The position numbers and the translations under genes were made by a program. Under the pieces are notes generated by a model. The model was given only the letters and a program-made list of their open reading frames with translations. It ran no database searches and was not told where the DNA came from. Of a stretch of 64,000 nt of DNA, positions 53,384 to 63,334 are shown piece after piece. The DNA lies in the NCBI GenBank assembly GCA_964448045.1, contig CAYUVF010000016.1, positions 1 through 64,000 of the forward strand, read 5' to 3'. The DNA comes from CAYUVF01 sp964448045 (GTDB taxonomy: Bacteria > Bacteroidota > Rhodothermia > Rhodothermales > Salinibacteraceae). How positions within the stretch are numbered: the first letter of the stretch is position 1; every line of letters begins with the position of its first letter.

Positions 53384-54504
53384 GGAGCCACGGGAGTCGA
53401 TTCGGGAGCAGAGGCGGTGATCACGACGCGCGCCCGTACCCAGCCATCGGCTTCGGTAAGGGTGAAGGCGTGGCGGTCGGGGAAGAGCTGCCCGAGGCGC
53501 TGGCGGACGTTCGTCAGGCCGATGCCGTTTGAGGGAAGGGCGACGGTGGAGGACGGATCGGACAGGTGCCCGGTGTTGGCGACCTCGATCTGAAATCCGT
53601 CGTCCGTGGGCGCTGCCTCCAGCCGGATGCGCAGCGGGCGCGGACTCGTCGCCATGCCGTGCTTGACGGCGTTCTCAACGAGCGAGTGCACCAGAAACGG
53701 TGGCACCGGTCGCGACGCGACCGACGGATCGACGTCCACCTCCACCTGCAGCCGATCTTCGAAGCGGATCTTTTCGATCGCGAGGTAGGTGCGCGTCACG
53801 TCGACTTCATCGCGCAGCGGAACCGTTGGCGCGTTGAGGTCGAGCAGCGAGTAGCGCAGAAAATCCGACAGCTCGGTCACGATGCGCTTGGCGCGCTGGT
53901 CGTCGTCGCCGATGAGGGCGCGCAGCGTGTTCAGCGTGTTGAACAGGAAATGCGGGTTGAGCTGGTAGCGCAGCATATCGAGCTGGGCCTCGCGCGCCAG
54001 CGTCTCGGCGCGGAGGGTGCGGCGCTGCTGCCGCTGCAGATCGTGCTGGTACTTGACGCCGAAGTAGAGCGCGCTCCAGGCCATCAGCACAAGCGCGTTG
54101 CTCACGTAAGGCCGGGCGAAGGCCCAGATGGAGGCGCCCTGGAAGGCGGGCGCGTCCATCGGCCACTTGATCCCCTCGAAGAGCACGATCCAGACCACCG
54201 TGCCGAGGAGCGCACAGCCCACCACGATGGGTAGCAGCTTAACCAGCGGCGCGTTGCGGCGCCAGAGCCGCCGGTAGAGCGGGCGAAACGCAAGCGTCAG
54301 CAGCGCGCCAATCGTCACGTAGTAGCCGACGCGCACTGCGGCGATCGCGGGGGAGGCGCCGAGATCAGCATAGCCGGGCAGCGACGCCAGGTACCAGATC
54401 AGCCCGTACGCGCCCCAGCCGATCAGGTGCAGCGTCCAGAACGAGAAATGGAGGGGCGACTGGCGGTCGGCGTGCATTGCGGGCGGACGTAGCGTGAAGG
54501 GCAT
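53380..54504 (-). CDS. LytS-type sensor histidine kinase
   Basis: A 374-residue kinase with about four N-terminal membrane helices (residues 20-165) and a His_kinase domain with LRYQLNPHFLFNTLNTLRALI (phospho-acceptor His). The ATPase domain has SLVENAVKHG and GIGLTNVRQRLGQL. It lacks a periplasmic sensor domain, as is usual for this group. It pairs with the downstream LytTR regulator and lies 30 bases after the DUF5916 gene, so the three may share a transcript. Confidence 0.94.
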   Translation of the reverse strand: MPFTLRPPAMHADRQSPLHFSFWTLHLIGWGAYGLIWYLASLPGYADLGASPAIAAVRVGYYVTIGALLTLAFRPLYRRLWRRNAPLVKLLPIVVGCALLGTVVWIVLFEGIKWPMDAPAFQGASIWAFARPYVSNALVLMAWSALYFGVKYQHDLQRQQRRTLRAETLAREAQLDMLRYQLNPHFLFNTLNTLRALIGDDDQRAKRIVTELSDFLRYSLLDLNAPTVPLRDEVDVTRTYLAIEKIRFEDRLQVEVDVDPSVASRPVPPFLVHSLVENAVKHGMATSPRPLRIRLEAAPTDDGFQIEVANTGHLSDPSSTVALPSNGIGLTNVRQRLGQLFPDRHAFTLTEADGWVRARVVITASAPESTPVAP

Positions 54505-54534
54505 CGAGTCCTCCTGTTCGACGCAGCACTGTGC

Positions 54535-56799
54535 TTAGAGGGTCCAGGCGTAGCCCAGCTTCAGGAAGTAGCTCCGGTCCATCTGCGTCATCCCGACATC
54601 GTCGCTGCCGAGCGCGTTGCCGGAGTAGCCGACGAAGACGACCGACTGCGGGTTGAGCGTGTAGGAGAAGAGCAGCTGCGTGAAGACCCGGTTCGTCTGC
54701 GCATCGACCGGCGCGGCGTAGTTGGCGACGTTGCGGTCGACGGAGCGGTACTGTACTGTGGCGCGGACGAAGGCGCGCACGTTGAAGTGGTAGAGCAGGC
54801 GCGTCTGCAGCAACTGCTCGGTGAAGACGTGGGCGCCCTCCGCTTCGAGCCGCTGCATCGAGTATTTGAGGTTCAGGTTGATGTGGCGGCCGAGCTTCCA
54901 CGTCAGTGTCGGGTCGAGGCGGACGCTGTTTGCCGGGCGCTGATTGGCATAATCGATCCCGTCGCCAAAGTATGACAGCACCTCCATCTGAAGCGAACCC
55001 GTGGGCTGCAAGCGGCCCATGGCGACGACCCCCGTTTTGTTATACGTGCGCCCGGCGAATCGGATGGATTCGAGGTTGATTTGCGCGTGGTAGACCGACT
55101 GCATCGGGCCGCGGTAGGTGGCGAGCAAGATCAAGTTCTGATCGGTCATGTCGCCGTCGTAGTTGAGGGTCCGCTCGGCATTGAAGCCGAACCCAATCGA
55201 CGAGAACCACGAGCGGTTGCCACTCCAGATGGTGCGGATGGCCTGCAGCTCGCCGGTGCGCGTGTTGACCCGCGAGAAGAAGCCGCTGTCGTCGCGGAAG
55301 GTGGGCGAGAGGTCCTCGTAGCGCGCAAAGGCCGACCAGTGACGCGTGCGGTGGGCGAGCGTCGCTTCGAGCGCGTCCCCGCCGAACAGCCCCGATTGCT
55401 GATCGTGCTGCTCGACGATGGCCGACGGATATTTCGTCGCCGAACTCAGGTACTGGAACGCCAGCGTGTTCGCCCGCGAGAGGCGCATGAACCCGTCAAG
55501 GCCGACGACGTGGTTGCGGTAGCCGTCCGATTCGCGCCCCGCGTACAGCCCGCCGATCGCCGATCCTTTGCCGACGTCGCGCCGGTAGCGCAGCACGCCG
55601 CTATTCACGTCCTGCTCCAACTGCGCCGCGCCGGTGCGCTGGTTCGACGGCAGCAGCAGGTTGTTGACACGATCCCGCGTGGCAAAGACGCCGACCGTGT
55701 TGCGGCCGAAGGTGCTCGTCGTCTTGACGCCGCCGATGGGGTCGGCCACGGTGCGGGTGAAGACGGCTTGCATCGGCGTCTGGAAGACGTCGAGCCCTTC
55801 GAGGAAGAAGGGGCGCCGCTCCGGGTAAAAGAGCGCGAAGCGGTTGTTGGCTTCGAGCTGGGCCGCGTCGGCTTCAACTTGTGAGAAATCCGGGTTGATG
55901 GTGCCGTTGACGGTCGTGTTCGGCGTGGGGCTCCAGCGGGCGGTCAGGCCGGGGTGCGGCGCAACCGATCCGGCATCGAAGCCGCCAGCGGGCCCTTCGG
56001 TGCGGCGGTCGGTGCGGCTCGCGGTGAAGGTTGGCGCCACCTCGACGTTGTGGCCAGACGAGATATCGGCGAGGCCCGTCAGCTTGTTGAATTGGCAGAG
56101 CGTGCAGCTCCGGTTGCGGTCGCGCGGGTTTGAGGCGATCCGGTGACGCACGCTGCGCGGATACGAGCGCCCGGCCGCGAAGCCCCACGTCTGCACCGCC
56201 GCCGTGCTCGGGAAGCGCAGCTGATTGAACGGGATCGCCAACTCGACGACATAGCCTGTCGGCGTGATCTGCCCGGCCGACGCCCAGATTGCATCCCACG
56301 AAAAGTCTTCGTCGCCATCGAGTTCGCTGAAGACGGCATCGGCCTGCACGCCGAGCGGGTTCACGCGAAACTGAAAGCCGCGCCGCTCATCGTTGAACGG
56401 GTCGATGGTGATCGACACGTGATCGTCCTGCGTTAGCGTGCTGATGGCGTCGCGGTCCATCAAATGCGCGCGGATCGCCTCCGGATTGGGGTCCTCCGCC
56501 TCGAAGGCGACGTACAGGTGCTCGTCGTCGAACGTCACGAAGCAGGTCGTGGCGACGGGGGGGCGGACGCCATCGCCCGGCATCCACTCGTAGCGCAGCG
56601 GAATTACCGTCGCCTGCTGCCAGGCCGGCTCGTTCAGCGTGCCGTCGACGCTGACCGTCGAGGCCGCTGGTTCTACATTGTACTGCAGCGCTGCGGGCGG
56701 CTCGGCTTCGTCCGATGCCGGCGCGCCGAAAGCCATCGGGTTGGGCATGAGAACAAGAGCGAGAAACGTCGAGATCGCGATGGAGAGGAGCAGTCGCAT
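54535..56799 (-). CDS. DUF5916 outer-membrane protein with CBM9-like domain
   Basis: A 754-residue protein. After a signal peptide (to about AFGAP) comes a family-9 carbohydrate-binding-like domain (about 40-240, with DGTLNEPAWQQA and CFVTFDDEHLYVAFEAEDP). A DUF5916 beta-barrel region follows (about 260-754, with RRPFFLEGLDVFQT) and ends in LKLGYAWTL, a C-terminal outer-membrane-type strand. Such proteins are frequent in Bacteroidota/Rhodothermota; function is unknown. The frame is open to 57078, but the ATG at 56799 starts the signal peptide. Confidence 0.9.
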   Translation of the reverse strand: MRLLLSIAISTFLALVLMPNPMAFGAPASDEAEPPAALQYNVEPAASTVSVDGTLNEPAWQQATVIPLRYEWMPGDGVRPPVATTCFVTFDDEHLYVAFEAEDPNPEAIRAHLMDRDAISTLTQDDHVSITIDPFNDERRGFQFRVNPLGVQADAVFSELDGDEDFSWDAIWASAGQITPTGYVVELAIPFNQLRFPSTAAVQTWGFAAGRSYPRSVRHRIASNPRDRNRSCTLCQFNKLTGLADISSGHNVEVAPTFTASRTDRRTEGPAGGFDAGSVAPHPGLTARWSPTPNTTVNGTINPDFSQVEADAAQLEANNRFALFYPERRPFFLEGLDVFQTPMQAVFTRTVADPIGGVKTTSTFGRNTVGVFATRDRVNNLLLPSNQRTGAAQLEQDVNSGVLRYRRDVGKGSAIGGLYAGRESDGYRNHVVGLDGFMRLSRANTLAFQYLSSATKYPSAIVEQHDQQSGLFGGDALEATLAHRTRHWSAFARYEDLSPTFRDDSGFFSRVNTRTGELQAIRTIWSGNRSWFSSIGFGFNAERTLNYDGDMTDQNLILLATYRGPMQSVYHAQINLESIRFAGRTYNKTGVVAMGRLQPTGSLQMEVLSYFGDGIDYANQRPANSVRLDPTLTWKLGRHINLNLKYSMQRLEAEGAHVFTEQLLQTRLLYHFNVRAFVRATVQYRSVDRNVANYAAPVDAQTNRVFTQLLFSYTLNPQSVVFVGYSGNALGSDDVGMTQMDRSYFLKLGYAWTL

Positions 56800-57062
56800 G
56801 AGTCCGAACGGGTGGTCGTCGAGGGTATCGGTTGATGCCGCGACGCCATGAATACCCCGCGCGATCCGGTTTGGCAAGAAATGATCGGTAAGCGGGCAGA
56901 CGGGTCGGCGAGTGGCAAATGCCGGTCCCCGACTTGGGTGAAAATGACGTGGGAAGGGCGTCCGGCGGTTGTGCGGAAGGGAAATCGCTGATACCTTACC
57001 GTATGTGCTGATTGCATGTGCTGCGCCCCGCGCGATTCCCCTCACCGAAGCCGGTTCCTCCG

Positions 57063-57992
57063 ATGCTCCATCGCTCATCGACGCTCGCTCTCCCCCTGAT
57101 CGGCGTCCTGCTGGTGGGTACGCTCGCCGCTTGCTCCGCCCCCCGCCCCGCGACCGATCAGGCGGGTCAATCCGAGCAGGATAGCCTGCGCGCGGTCGCC
57201 CAGTTCAGCGATCCGAACCTGCACAGCACGCTCTGGACGCAGACATCCGTCGAATATGGCGCCGTGGCCCGGCAGGCGTATGCGCTGGCCGAGGTGATGC
57301 TGGAGCGTGCGTTGCAAGACAGCGTGTGGACCGCATCCATCGAACAGGCCGAGATGGGCAGCGCCGCGTATCGCGATCTGCCGCCCGCCGTTGTGCTCGA
57401 CGTGGACGAAACGGTGCTCGACAACGCGGCCTATCAGGCGCGGCTCATCCGCGAAAATGCGACGTACAATTCCGCCGGCTGGCAGGACTGGGTGCGCGAG
57501 CGCAAGGCCACGCCGGTGCCGGGTGCCGTCGAATTCACCCGCGCCGCCGCACGGATGGGCGTCGCGGTGATCTACCTGACGAACCGCGACCATGCCGTCG
57601 AAGAAGCGACCCGCGATAACCTGCGCCGCTTCGACTTCCCACTGAATCCTGACGAGGATCTGCTGCTGACCGAGAACGAGCGCCCCGCATGGGACGGCTC
57701 CAAGACGCCGCGCCGCCGCTATCTGGCCGACCGGTACCGCATTCTGCTGCTCATCGGCGACAACTTTGGCGACTTTGCGCCGGGGGCCGAGGCGTCCCTG
57801 GGCGAACGCCAGCGCCTCAGCCAGACGTATCAGCGCTACTGGGGCACCCGCTGGATCGCCCTGCCGAATGCACAGTACGGCTCATGGGAGGCCGCGCTCT
57901 ACGAGTTCGACTATGGCCTGCCGTTCCTCGACAAGCTGGAGCGGAAGTACCGCCACCTCGATCCCGCGCAGGACGCCGACACGCAAGAGTAA
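57063..57992 (+). CDS. 5'-nucleotidase, lipoprotein e(P4) family
   Basis: A 309-residue periplasmic lipoprotein phosphatase. The lipobox LAAC (C near 24) is followed by a class C acid phosphatase HAD domain. The nucleophile motif is VLDVDETVLDN; motif II is VIYLTNRDH; the late acidic motif is LLIGDNFGDF. In Haemophilus e(P4) releases phosphate from nucleotides, NAD breakdown products and similar compounds. The ATG at 57063 gives the lipoprotein signal. The next gene starts 20 bases after its stop. Confidence 0.94.
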   Translation: MLHRSSTLALPLIGVLLVGTLAACSAPRPATDQAGQSEQDSLRAVAQFSDPNLHSTLWTQTSVEYGAVARQAYALAEVMLERALQDSVWTASIEQAEMGSAAYRDLPPAVVLDVDETVLDNAAYQARLIRENATYNSAGWQDWVRERKATPVPGAVEFTRAAARMGVAVIYLTNRDHAVEEATRDNLRRFDFPLNPDEDLLLTENERPAWDGSKTPRRRYLADRYRILLLIGDNFGDFAPGAEASLGERQRLSQTYQRYWGTRWIALPNAQYGSWEAALYEFDYGLPFLDKLERKYRHLDPAQDADTQE

Positions 57993-58012
57993 ACCTCGAC
58001 GTTTGTCCCCAC

Positions 58013-59689
58013 ATGCAGCTCCGCGACGCCACATTTGTCGTCACCGATACCGAGACGACGGGCACCGCCCCGAAGTCAGATCGGATCATTGAGCTGGCCG
58101 CCGTCAAGGTGGAAGGCGGCGAGGTCGTCGATACGTTTCAGCAGCTCATCAATCCGGGGCGGTCCATCCCCAAACGCATCACGCAGATCACAGGCATCAG
58201 CACGGGGATGGTGTTCGATGCGCCGCCGATGGAGGACGTGCTCCCGCGCTACCTCGATTTCCTGGGCGAGGGCGTGCTCACCGCGCACAACCTGTCGTTC
58301 GACCGCAATTTCCTGAACGCCGAGTTGCAGCGCCTCGGTCGATCCGAACTCTCCAACGACACGCTCTGTACGCTGCGGCTGGCGCGGCGGCTCCTGCCCG
58401 GCCTCAAGTCGAAGGGCCTCTCGCGGCTCATCCAGTTTTACGATCTGAACGTCAACGGGCGGCACCGCGCCCTCGGCGATGCCAAGGCGACGGCGACGAT
58501 CCTCCAGCAGTTTTTTTCGCAGCTCGATTTCGAGCATGAGATTACGACGCTCGATGAGCTGCTGACCTTCCAGCACCGCAGCTACCGGCAGGTGCGTCGT
58601 ACGCCGAACCACATCCAGCGCCTCCGCGACGAGGTGCTGCCCGAGCTGCCCGAGCGGCCCGGCGTCTACTTCATGAAGCGCAGCAACGGCACGATCCTGT
58701 ACATCGGCAAGGCCAAGCAGCTGAGCGACCGCGTGCGCAGCTACTTCAACGCCATCGAGTCGCACAGCGCGCGCCGGCGCAAGCTGATGAATAAGGTGCG
58801 CCGGGTCGAGTGGACGACCACGACGACCGAGCTGGAGGCGCTGCTGCTGGAGTCGCGGCTCATCAAGGAGCACAAGCCCACGTACAACCGCGCGCAGCGC
58901 CGCTACCGGAGCCGCCCGTTCGTGCGGCTCGACATGGGCGAAGACTTCCCGCGGATCGGCTGGAGCTACAACCTCGCCGACGACGGGGCCGAGTACTACG
59001 GGCCGCTGCGCAACCGCGAGCAGGCCGAGCTCGTGGTGGACGTGGCGAGCCGCTTCTTCCGCCTCCGCGAGTGCGACAACGACGAGCTGCGCCTCGGCCG
59101 GCGCTGCCTCTACGCCGACATCGACCGGTGCACCGCACCCTGCGAAACCGGCGACGCCGCGCGCTACCGCGACGAGCTCGACCGCGTCCGCGCCTTCCTG
59201 ACGGGGCAAGACCGCTCCGTCCTCGACGCCATCGAAGAGCGCATGCAGCAGGCCGCGGCGGATCTCGACTTCGAGCAGGCCGCCACCTTCCGCGACGGGC
59301 TCGAACAGCTCGAAGGCATCCTCGCGCGCCAGCAGATCGTGGCGGCACCCATCCAGCAGCACAATGCCGTGCTGGTCGTACCTGCGCCGGCGACGGAAGC
59401 GCTGCAACTTATGGCCATCCGCTACGGGCGGCCCGTTTCATCGGTGACGCTGGCAGGCGACCGCATCGAGGAGGCTGCGGCGCGTATCGAGGCCGTTGTG
59501 CAGGCGCATTTTACAGGAGAAGAGGAGCGGCCCGGGTCGTTTTCCAAGCGCGACGTGGACGAGATCCGGCTGCTCGCCCACTGGATCCACACGCATCAGG
59601 GCGACTGTGTGCACCTCCGCTGGTGGAACGATGAGACGCCGGAGGATTTTACGGTGCGCATCCGCACGTCTGCCCTGTCTATTTGTTAA
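58013..59689 (+). CDS. DEDDh exonuclease fused to GIY-YIG (UvrC/Cho-like) nuclease
   Basis: A 558-residue two-nuclease protein. Residues 5-170 are a DnaQ-like 3'-5' exonuclease with all DEDDh residues visible: D12/E14, D97, H151 and D156. Residues about 212-300 are a GIY-YIG domain (GVY at 217, YIGKA at 230, R240 and a Glu in LEALLLES). A UvrC-like part with a Cys cluster (CLYADIDRCTAPC) and a UVR-like helix (DLDFEQAATFRDGLEQL) follows. It lacks the UvrC RNase-H-like 5' nuclease domain. Likely a DNA repair nuclease. Similar fusions are known in other phyla. Confidence 0.93.
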   Translation: MQLRDATFVVTDTETTGTAPKSDRIIELAAVKVEGGEVVDTFQQLINPGRSIPKRITQITGISTGMVFDAPPMEDVLPRYLDFLGEGVLTAHNLSFDRNFLNAELQRLGRSELSNDTLCTLRLARRLLPGLKSKGLSRLIQFYDLNVNGRHRALGDAKATATILQQFFSQLDFEHEITTLDELLTFQHRSYRQVRRTPNHIQRLRDEVLPELPERPGVYFMKRSNGTILYIGKAKQLSDRVRSYFNAIESHSARRRKLMNKVRRVEWTTTTTELEALLLESRLIKEHKPTYNRAQRRYRSRPFVRLDMGEDFPRIGWSYNLADDGAEYYGPLRNREQAELVVDVASRFFRLRECDNDELRLGRRCLYADIDRCTAPCETGDAARYRDELDRVRAFLTGQDRSVLDAIEERMQQAAADLDFEQAATFRDGLEQLEGILARQQIVAAPIQQHNAVLVVPAPATEALQLMAIRYGRPVSSVTLAGDRIEEAAARIEAVVQAHFTGEEERPGSFSKRDVDEIRLLAHWIHTHQGDCVHLRWWNDETPEDFTVRIRTSALSIC

Positions 59690-59799
59690 AATTTTGTGTA
59701 GTATAGGATAGGAGGAGTGTCGCCGTGGCCGTTCGGTGGCCGGGCTCTCGCATGTCTATGTGAATGTACACGGATGTAAAACTGAGTTTTGAGGGACCA

Positions 59800-60753
59800 A
59801 TGGCTCGATTGATGACGAAGCGAGGACAGGGAGTGTGGTCACTGGCGCTGTGGGCACTGGCGCTGTGTGTGGCGATGGGGAGTGTGGTGCCAACCGCTGC
59901 GGCGCAGAAGCAACTCAAAAAGCGGGTGGCCGTGCTCAACTTTGAGGACAAGACCGAGCAGCGCTACACCTGGGGCGGCGGCAAAACGCCTGGCTCCGGC
60001 ATGGCCGATATGCTGGTGACGGCGCTCGTAAAATCGGATGCGTACACGGTGATCGAGCGGGCCGAGATCGACCGCGTGCTGCAGGAGCAGGACCTGGGCG
60101 CATCGGGCATCGTCACGCAGCAGTCGGCCGCCAAGGTGGGGAAGATGCTCGGTGCCGAGATCGTAATTTTCGGCTCGGTGACGGAGTTCGGCTACAAGGA
60201 CCGCTCGGTGGGCGGCGCGACGCGCAGGTTTGGCGTCGGAATCGAGAGCCAGTCGGCCGTCGTGGCGACGGATGTGCGGATGGTCAACTCCACCACGGGT
60301 GAGATCATTGCGGCCGAGAACGTGCGCAAGCAGGAAAGCAAGCGCGGCCTGAGCGTCGACACCCGCAAGCTCGACTTCGGTACGCAGAGCGATTTCGACG
60401 AATCGCTCGTGGGTGAGGCGACTCGCGATGCGATCGACACCATTGTGGACCTGATCAACGACAACGCCCCGAACATCCCGTGGGAGGCGAAGGTCGTGAC
60501 GACGCAGGGGGACGCCGTCTTCATTAACGCCGGCGCGCAGGCCGGGGTCGAAATCGGCGACACCTTCATCGTGAAGCGCCCGGGAGAAACGCTCGTCGAC
60601 CCCGATACGGGGTTGGAGCTGGGCTCGGTCGAGGAAGACGTGGGCATAATCAAGGTGGTCGACAACAACATGGGGAACGGCAAGGCGGCACGGTGTGCGG
60701 TCGTGTCGGGCGGCACCTTTCAGCGCGGCGACCTCGTGCGCGAGCAGCAGTAA
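59800..60753 (+). CDS. CsgG-family exported protein
   Basis: A 317-residue protein with a signal peptide (MARLMTKRGQGVWSLALWAL ... TAAAQ) and a CsgG/FlgO-like domain (VAVLNFEDKTEQ, SDAYTVIERAEIDRVLQEQD, then LGAEIVIFGSVTEFGY). A C-terminal beta domain follows (about 235-317). CsgG itself is the curli secretion channel; many relatives are envelope proteins of unknown role, and no curli genes are nearby. It lacks a lipobox Cys. GAGGG lies 5 bases before the ATG at 59800; the frame opens at 59764. Confidence 0.9.
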   Translation: MARLMTKRGQGVWSLALWALALCVAMGSVVPTAAAQKQLKKRVAVLNFEDKTEQRYTWGGGKTPGSGMADMLVTALVKSDAYTVIERAEIDRVLQEQDLGASGIVTQQSAAKVGKMLGAEIVIFGSVTEFGYKDRSVGGATRRFGVGIESQSAVVATDVRMVNSTTGEIIAAENVRKQESKRGLSVDTRKLDFGTQSDFDESLVGEATRDAIDTIVDLINDNAPNIPWEAKVVTTQGDAVFINAGAQAGVEIGDTFIVKRPGETLVDPDTGLELGSVEEDVGIIKVVDNNMGNGKAARCAVVSGGTFQRGDLVREQQ

Positions 60754-60785
60754 AAATCAGCAGTAAACACCGTGTTGAGGTGGGG

Positions 60786-60823
60786 GAAAGCGCCGCGTTC
60801 CGGGGAAGGAGGGCGGCGCTTTC
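60786..60823 (+). terminator. Terminator after the CsgG-family gene
   Basis: A perfect 11-bp inverted repeat (60786-60796 with 60813-60823). The T-rich part is short and mostly within the stem. Confidence 0.5.
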
Positions 60824-60923
60824 TATGGGCGGGCCCGAACGGCAGGCCGGCGAGATTCGTTTGTTTGCAAGCCCTCTGGGCTGTATCCTGTGGCCTCCCA
60901 CTCCCTGATTTCGACCGAGTCTC

Positions 60924-62597
60924 ATGGATTCTGATGAACCGACGCCGCGTTCGGTGCGCCGCGCGGCCTGTATCGTACTGCCCGATCTGGAGGACCCCGA
61001 CGTAGCGCCGGTTCCCGAACGCGTCTGCGTGATTGACCTGGGCACCAACTCGTTTCATGCCATCATCGTCGACGCCTATCCCAACGGTGCGTACAAGGTG
61101 GTCGACCGGATGAAGGAGATGGTGCGCCTCGGAAAGTCGGGATTACTGGCGGGTGTCCTGCCCGATGATGCTATCGAGCGGGGCATCCGGGCGCTGCGGC
61201 GCATCCACATCCTGGCACGCGGATGGGGCGTGCAAGAGTATCTCGCGTTTGCGACGAGTGCGATCCGCGAGGCGAAAAATGGCGGCGAGTTCATCCGGCG
61301 CGTCCGCCGCGAGGTGGGCCTGCGCATCCGGGCGATCAGTGGGGCGCAAGAGGCCGAGCTCATCTACCAAGGCGTCACCCACGCCGTCGACATCACCGGG
61401 CCAACGCTGGTGGTCGACATCGGCGGTGGATCGGTGGAATGCATCGTAAGCACGCCCGAGGCGGTGCATTACGCGAGGAGCCTGAAGCTGGGAGCGGCGC
61501 GGATGACCGAGCAGTTCGTCTCGACGGATCCGCTCAGTGCGGAGGAGCAGGAAGCGCTTCGCACGCACTACGAGCGGGAGCTGGCCTCGGTGGTGGAGGC
61601 GGCGCGCGCCCACGGCGTAGCGACCATCGTGGGGTCGTCCGGCACGGCCAAAAGCCTCGCCCGCGTCGCCGTCGACCGGTCGGAGGGAGCCGAGCGGCCC
61701 ATCTATCACAAGGCCATCGACGTGGCTGCGTTGCGCGAGGCGCTGGAGGTCATCGTCGCGGCGGATCGGGACGAGCGGGCTGCGATGCCCGGCATCGGAA
61801 CCAAGCGCGTCGATCAGATCGGCGCAGGGGCGCTGCTACTGCAAGTCATCACCGAGCAGCTCTCGGCGAGCGAGCTGCGCATCTCTCCGCATGCGCTGCG
61901 CGAAGGCATGGTCGAGCACTTTATCGCCGAGAATTACGCCCGGCTGCGGCGGCTCGCTCCGTTTGCCGATGTGCGTCGACGCAGCGTCTACGAGGCCGGG
62001 TTTCGCTTCGATTGGGACGAGGCGCATGCGCAGCACGTGGCGGCCACCGCGCTGCTGCTTTACGACACCTGCGCGTCGATCCTAACGGGACCGCGGCGCG
62101 ACCGCGAGCTGCTCGAATATGCGGCGCTGCTGCACGACGTGGGCTATCACATCAGCCACAGCGGCCACCACAAACACTCGCGGTATCTCATCGAGAATGC
62201 CGATTTCTTGGGGTTTCAAGCGGATGAGGTGGCAATTATGGCCAACGTGGCACGATACCACCGCAAAAGCCATCCCAAGCCGAAGCACAAGCCGTTCCGG
62301 CGACTGACGCCCCGGCAGCAACGCCGCGTGCGCGAACTGGCGTCGATCCTCCGCATCGCCGAGGGGCTCGATCGCAGTCACTTTCAGAACGTCGTCGCTA
62401 TACAGGCCGAGTTGGACGATCAGCGGCTCGCGATTACGGTCGATACCAAGGGGGATCCGCAGCTGGAGGTGTGGGGCGCCCTGCACGACGCCGCGCTCTT
62501 CGAGGGGACCTTTGGGCGGAAGGTGGAGGCGCAGGCTGGCGCGGTCAATGGCGACCTCGCCGGGATGACCGTCCCGGCGTTTGACGAGGTCGACTGA
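60924..62597 (+). CDS. ppx: Exopolyphosphatase / pppGpp phosphohydrolase (Ppx/GppA)
   Basis: A 557-residue protein. The N-terminal ASKHA-type Ppx/GppA domain (about 33-340) has phosphate-binding VIDLGTNSFHAIIV and VVDIGGGSVEC, and the FATSAIREAKNG loop. The C-terminal HD-type domain (about 375-540) has AALLHDVGYHISHSGHHKHS. It degrades polyphosphate and/or pppGpp. The first 33 residues are an extension of low conservation, so a later start is possible. Confidence 0.94.
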   Translation: MDSDEPTPRSVRRAACIVLPDLEDPDVAPVPERVCVIDLGTNSFHAIIVDAYPNGAYKVVDRMKEMVRLGKSGLLAGVLPDDAIERGIRALRRIHILARGWGVQEYLAFATSAIREAKNGGEFIRRVRREVGLRIRAISGAQEAELIYQGVTHAVDITGPTLVVDIGGGSVECIVSTPEAVHYARSLKLGAARMTEQFVSTDPLSAEEQEALRTHYERELASVVEAARAHGVATIVGSSGTAKSLARVAVDRSEGAERPIYHKAIDVAALREALEVIVAADRDERAAMPGIGTKRVDQIGAGALLLQVITEQLSASELRISPHALREGMVEHFIAENYARLRRLAPFADVRRRSVYEAGFRFDWDEAHAQHVAATALLLYDTCASILTGPRRDRELLEYAALLHDVGYHISHSGHHKHSRYLIENADFLGFQADEVAIMANVARYHRKSHPKPKHKPFRRLTPRQQRRVRELASILRIAEGLDRSHFQNVVAIQAELDDQRLAITVDTKGDPQLEVWGALHDAALFEGTFGRKVEAQAGAVNGDLAGMTVPAFDEVD

Positions 62598-62743
62598 GCG
62601 GGATTTGAGGCCGAGCACGTATTCATCCGGGCTTAACTGGCGCGGCGCTTGCCGAACAGCTGCGCTTTGGCTACTTTGCGGTCTGCATGCGCGAAGCGAG
62701 CGCATCGCCGTCACCGACCTGGAATCACGCCTGTTCTGCCTCT

Positions 62744-63253
62744 ATGGCTGCACAATTCGTGTTTTTTCTGCTGGCGACCGTCGCGGTCGCATCGGCCATT
62801 GCCGTGCTCGTGGCCCGCAATCCCGTCACCAGCGCGCTATGGCTCGTGCTGAATCTCTTCTGCATCGCCGGGGTCTACCTGACCCTGAATGCATCCTTCA
62901 TCGGCGTGATTCAGATTCTGGTTTATGCCGGGGCAATTATGGTACTATTCCTCTTTGTCATCATGCTCCTGAACTTGCAGGCGCTTCCCCGGCTGCAGGA
63001 TCTGGACTGGACGAAGGTGCTGGCGTTTATCCTGGGCATGGGGGTCCTGGCCCAGCTCGTGTACGTGGTCGCCACCCGCCTCAACGTGCCGATTGATCCC
63101 GTCTCGTCCGCGCAAGCCGCCGATACCGGCTCAGCCGAGGTGTTGGCGCAGGAGCTGTTTACCCGTTATGCGATCCACCTGGAGATGGCGGGGATTCTTC
63201 TGTTAGCCGCTACCATCGGCGCTGTTATGCTGGCCAAGCGGCGCTTTGAATAG
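62744..63253 (+). CDS. nuoJ: NADH-quinone oxidoreductase subunit J
   Basis: A 169-residue membrane subunit of respiratory complex I with five predicted helices. The family signature is SALWLVLNLFCIAGVYLTLN and then AGAIMVLFLFVIMLLN. The ATG at 62744 fits the family start. It begins a nuoJ-nuoK-nuoL run. The gene upstream is ppx, so nuoH/nuoI are not adjacent as in the common operon. Confidence 0.96.
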   Translation: MAAQFVFFLLATVAVASAIAVLVARNPVTSALWLVLNLFCIAGVYLTLNASFIGVIQILVYAGAIMVLFLFVIMLLNLQALPRLQDLDWTKVLAFILGMGVLAQLVYVVATRLNVPIDPVSSAQAADTGSAEVLAQELFTRYAIHLEMAGILLLAATIGAVMLAKRRFE

Positions 63254-63334
63254 TTTCGGTTGCTGGTTTTCAGGTTGCATGGTCCATGTTGACTACCCTG
63301 AAACCGTCTGCCCCATAACCTGAGCCCTGAAGAC
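63254..63334. repeat. Intergenic AGGTT/AACCT-rich repeat, copy 1
   Basis: Between nuoJ and nuoK. It contains TTTTCAGGTTGCATGG and, in the opposite sense, ATAACCTGAGCCCTGAA, so it can fold back on itself weakly. A related copy lies between nuoK and nuoL. Confidence 0.45.

Noticed and set aside
57689..58012. N-terminal extension of the exonuclease/GIY-YIG frame
   Set aside because: Overlaps the e(P4) phosphatase gene in another frame; the DEDDh domain begins just after the ATG at 58013.
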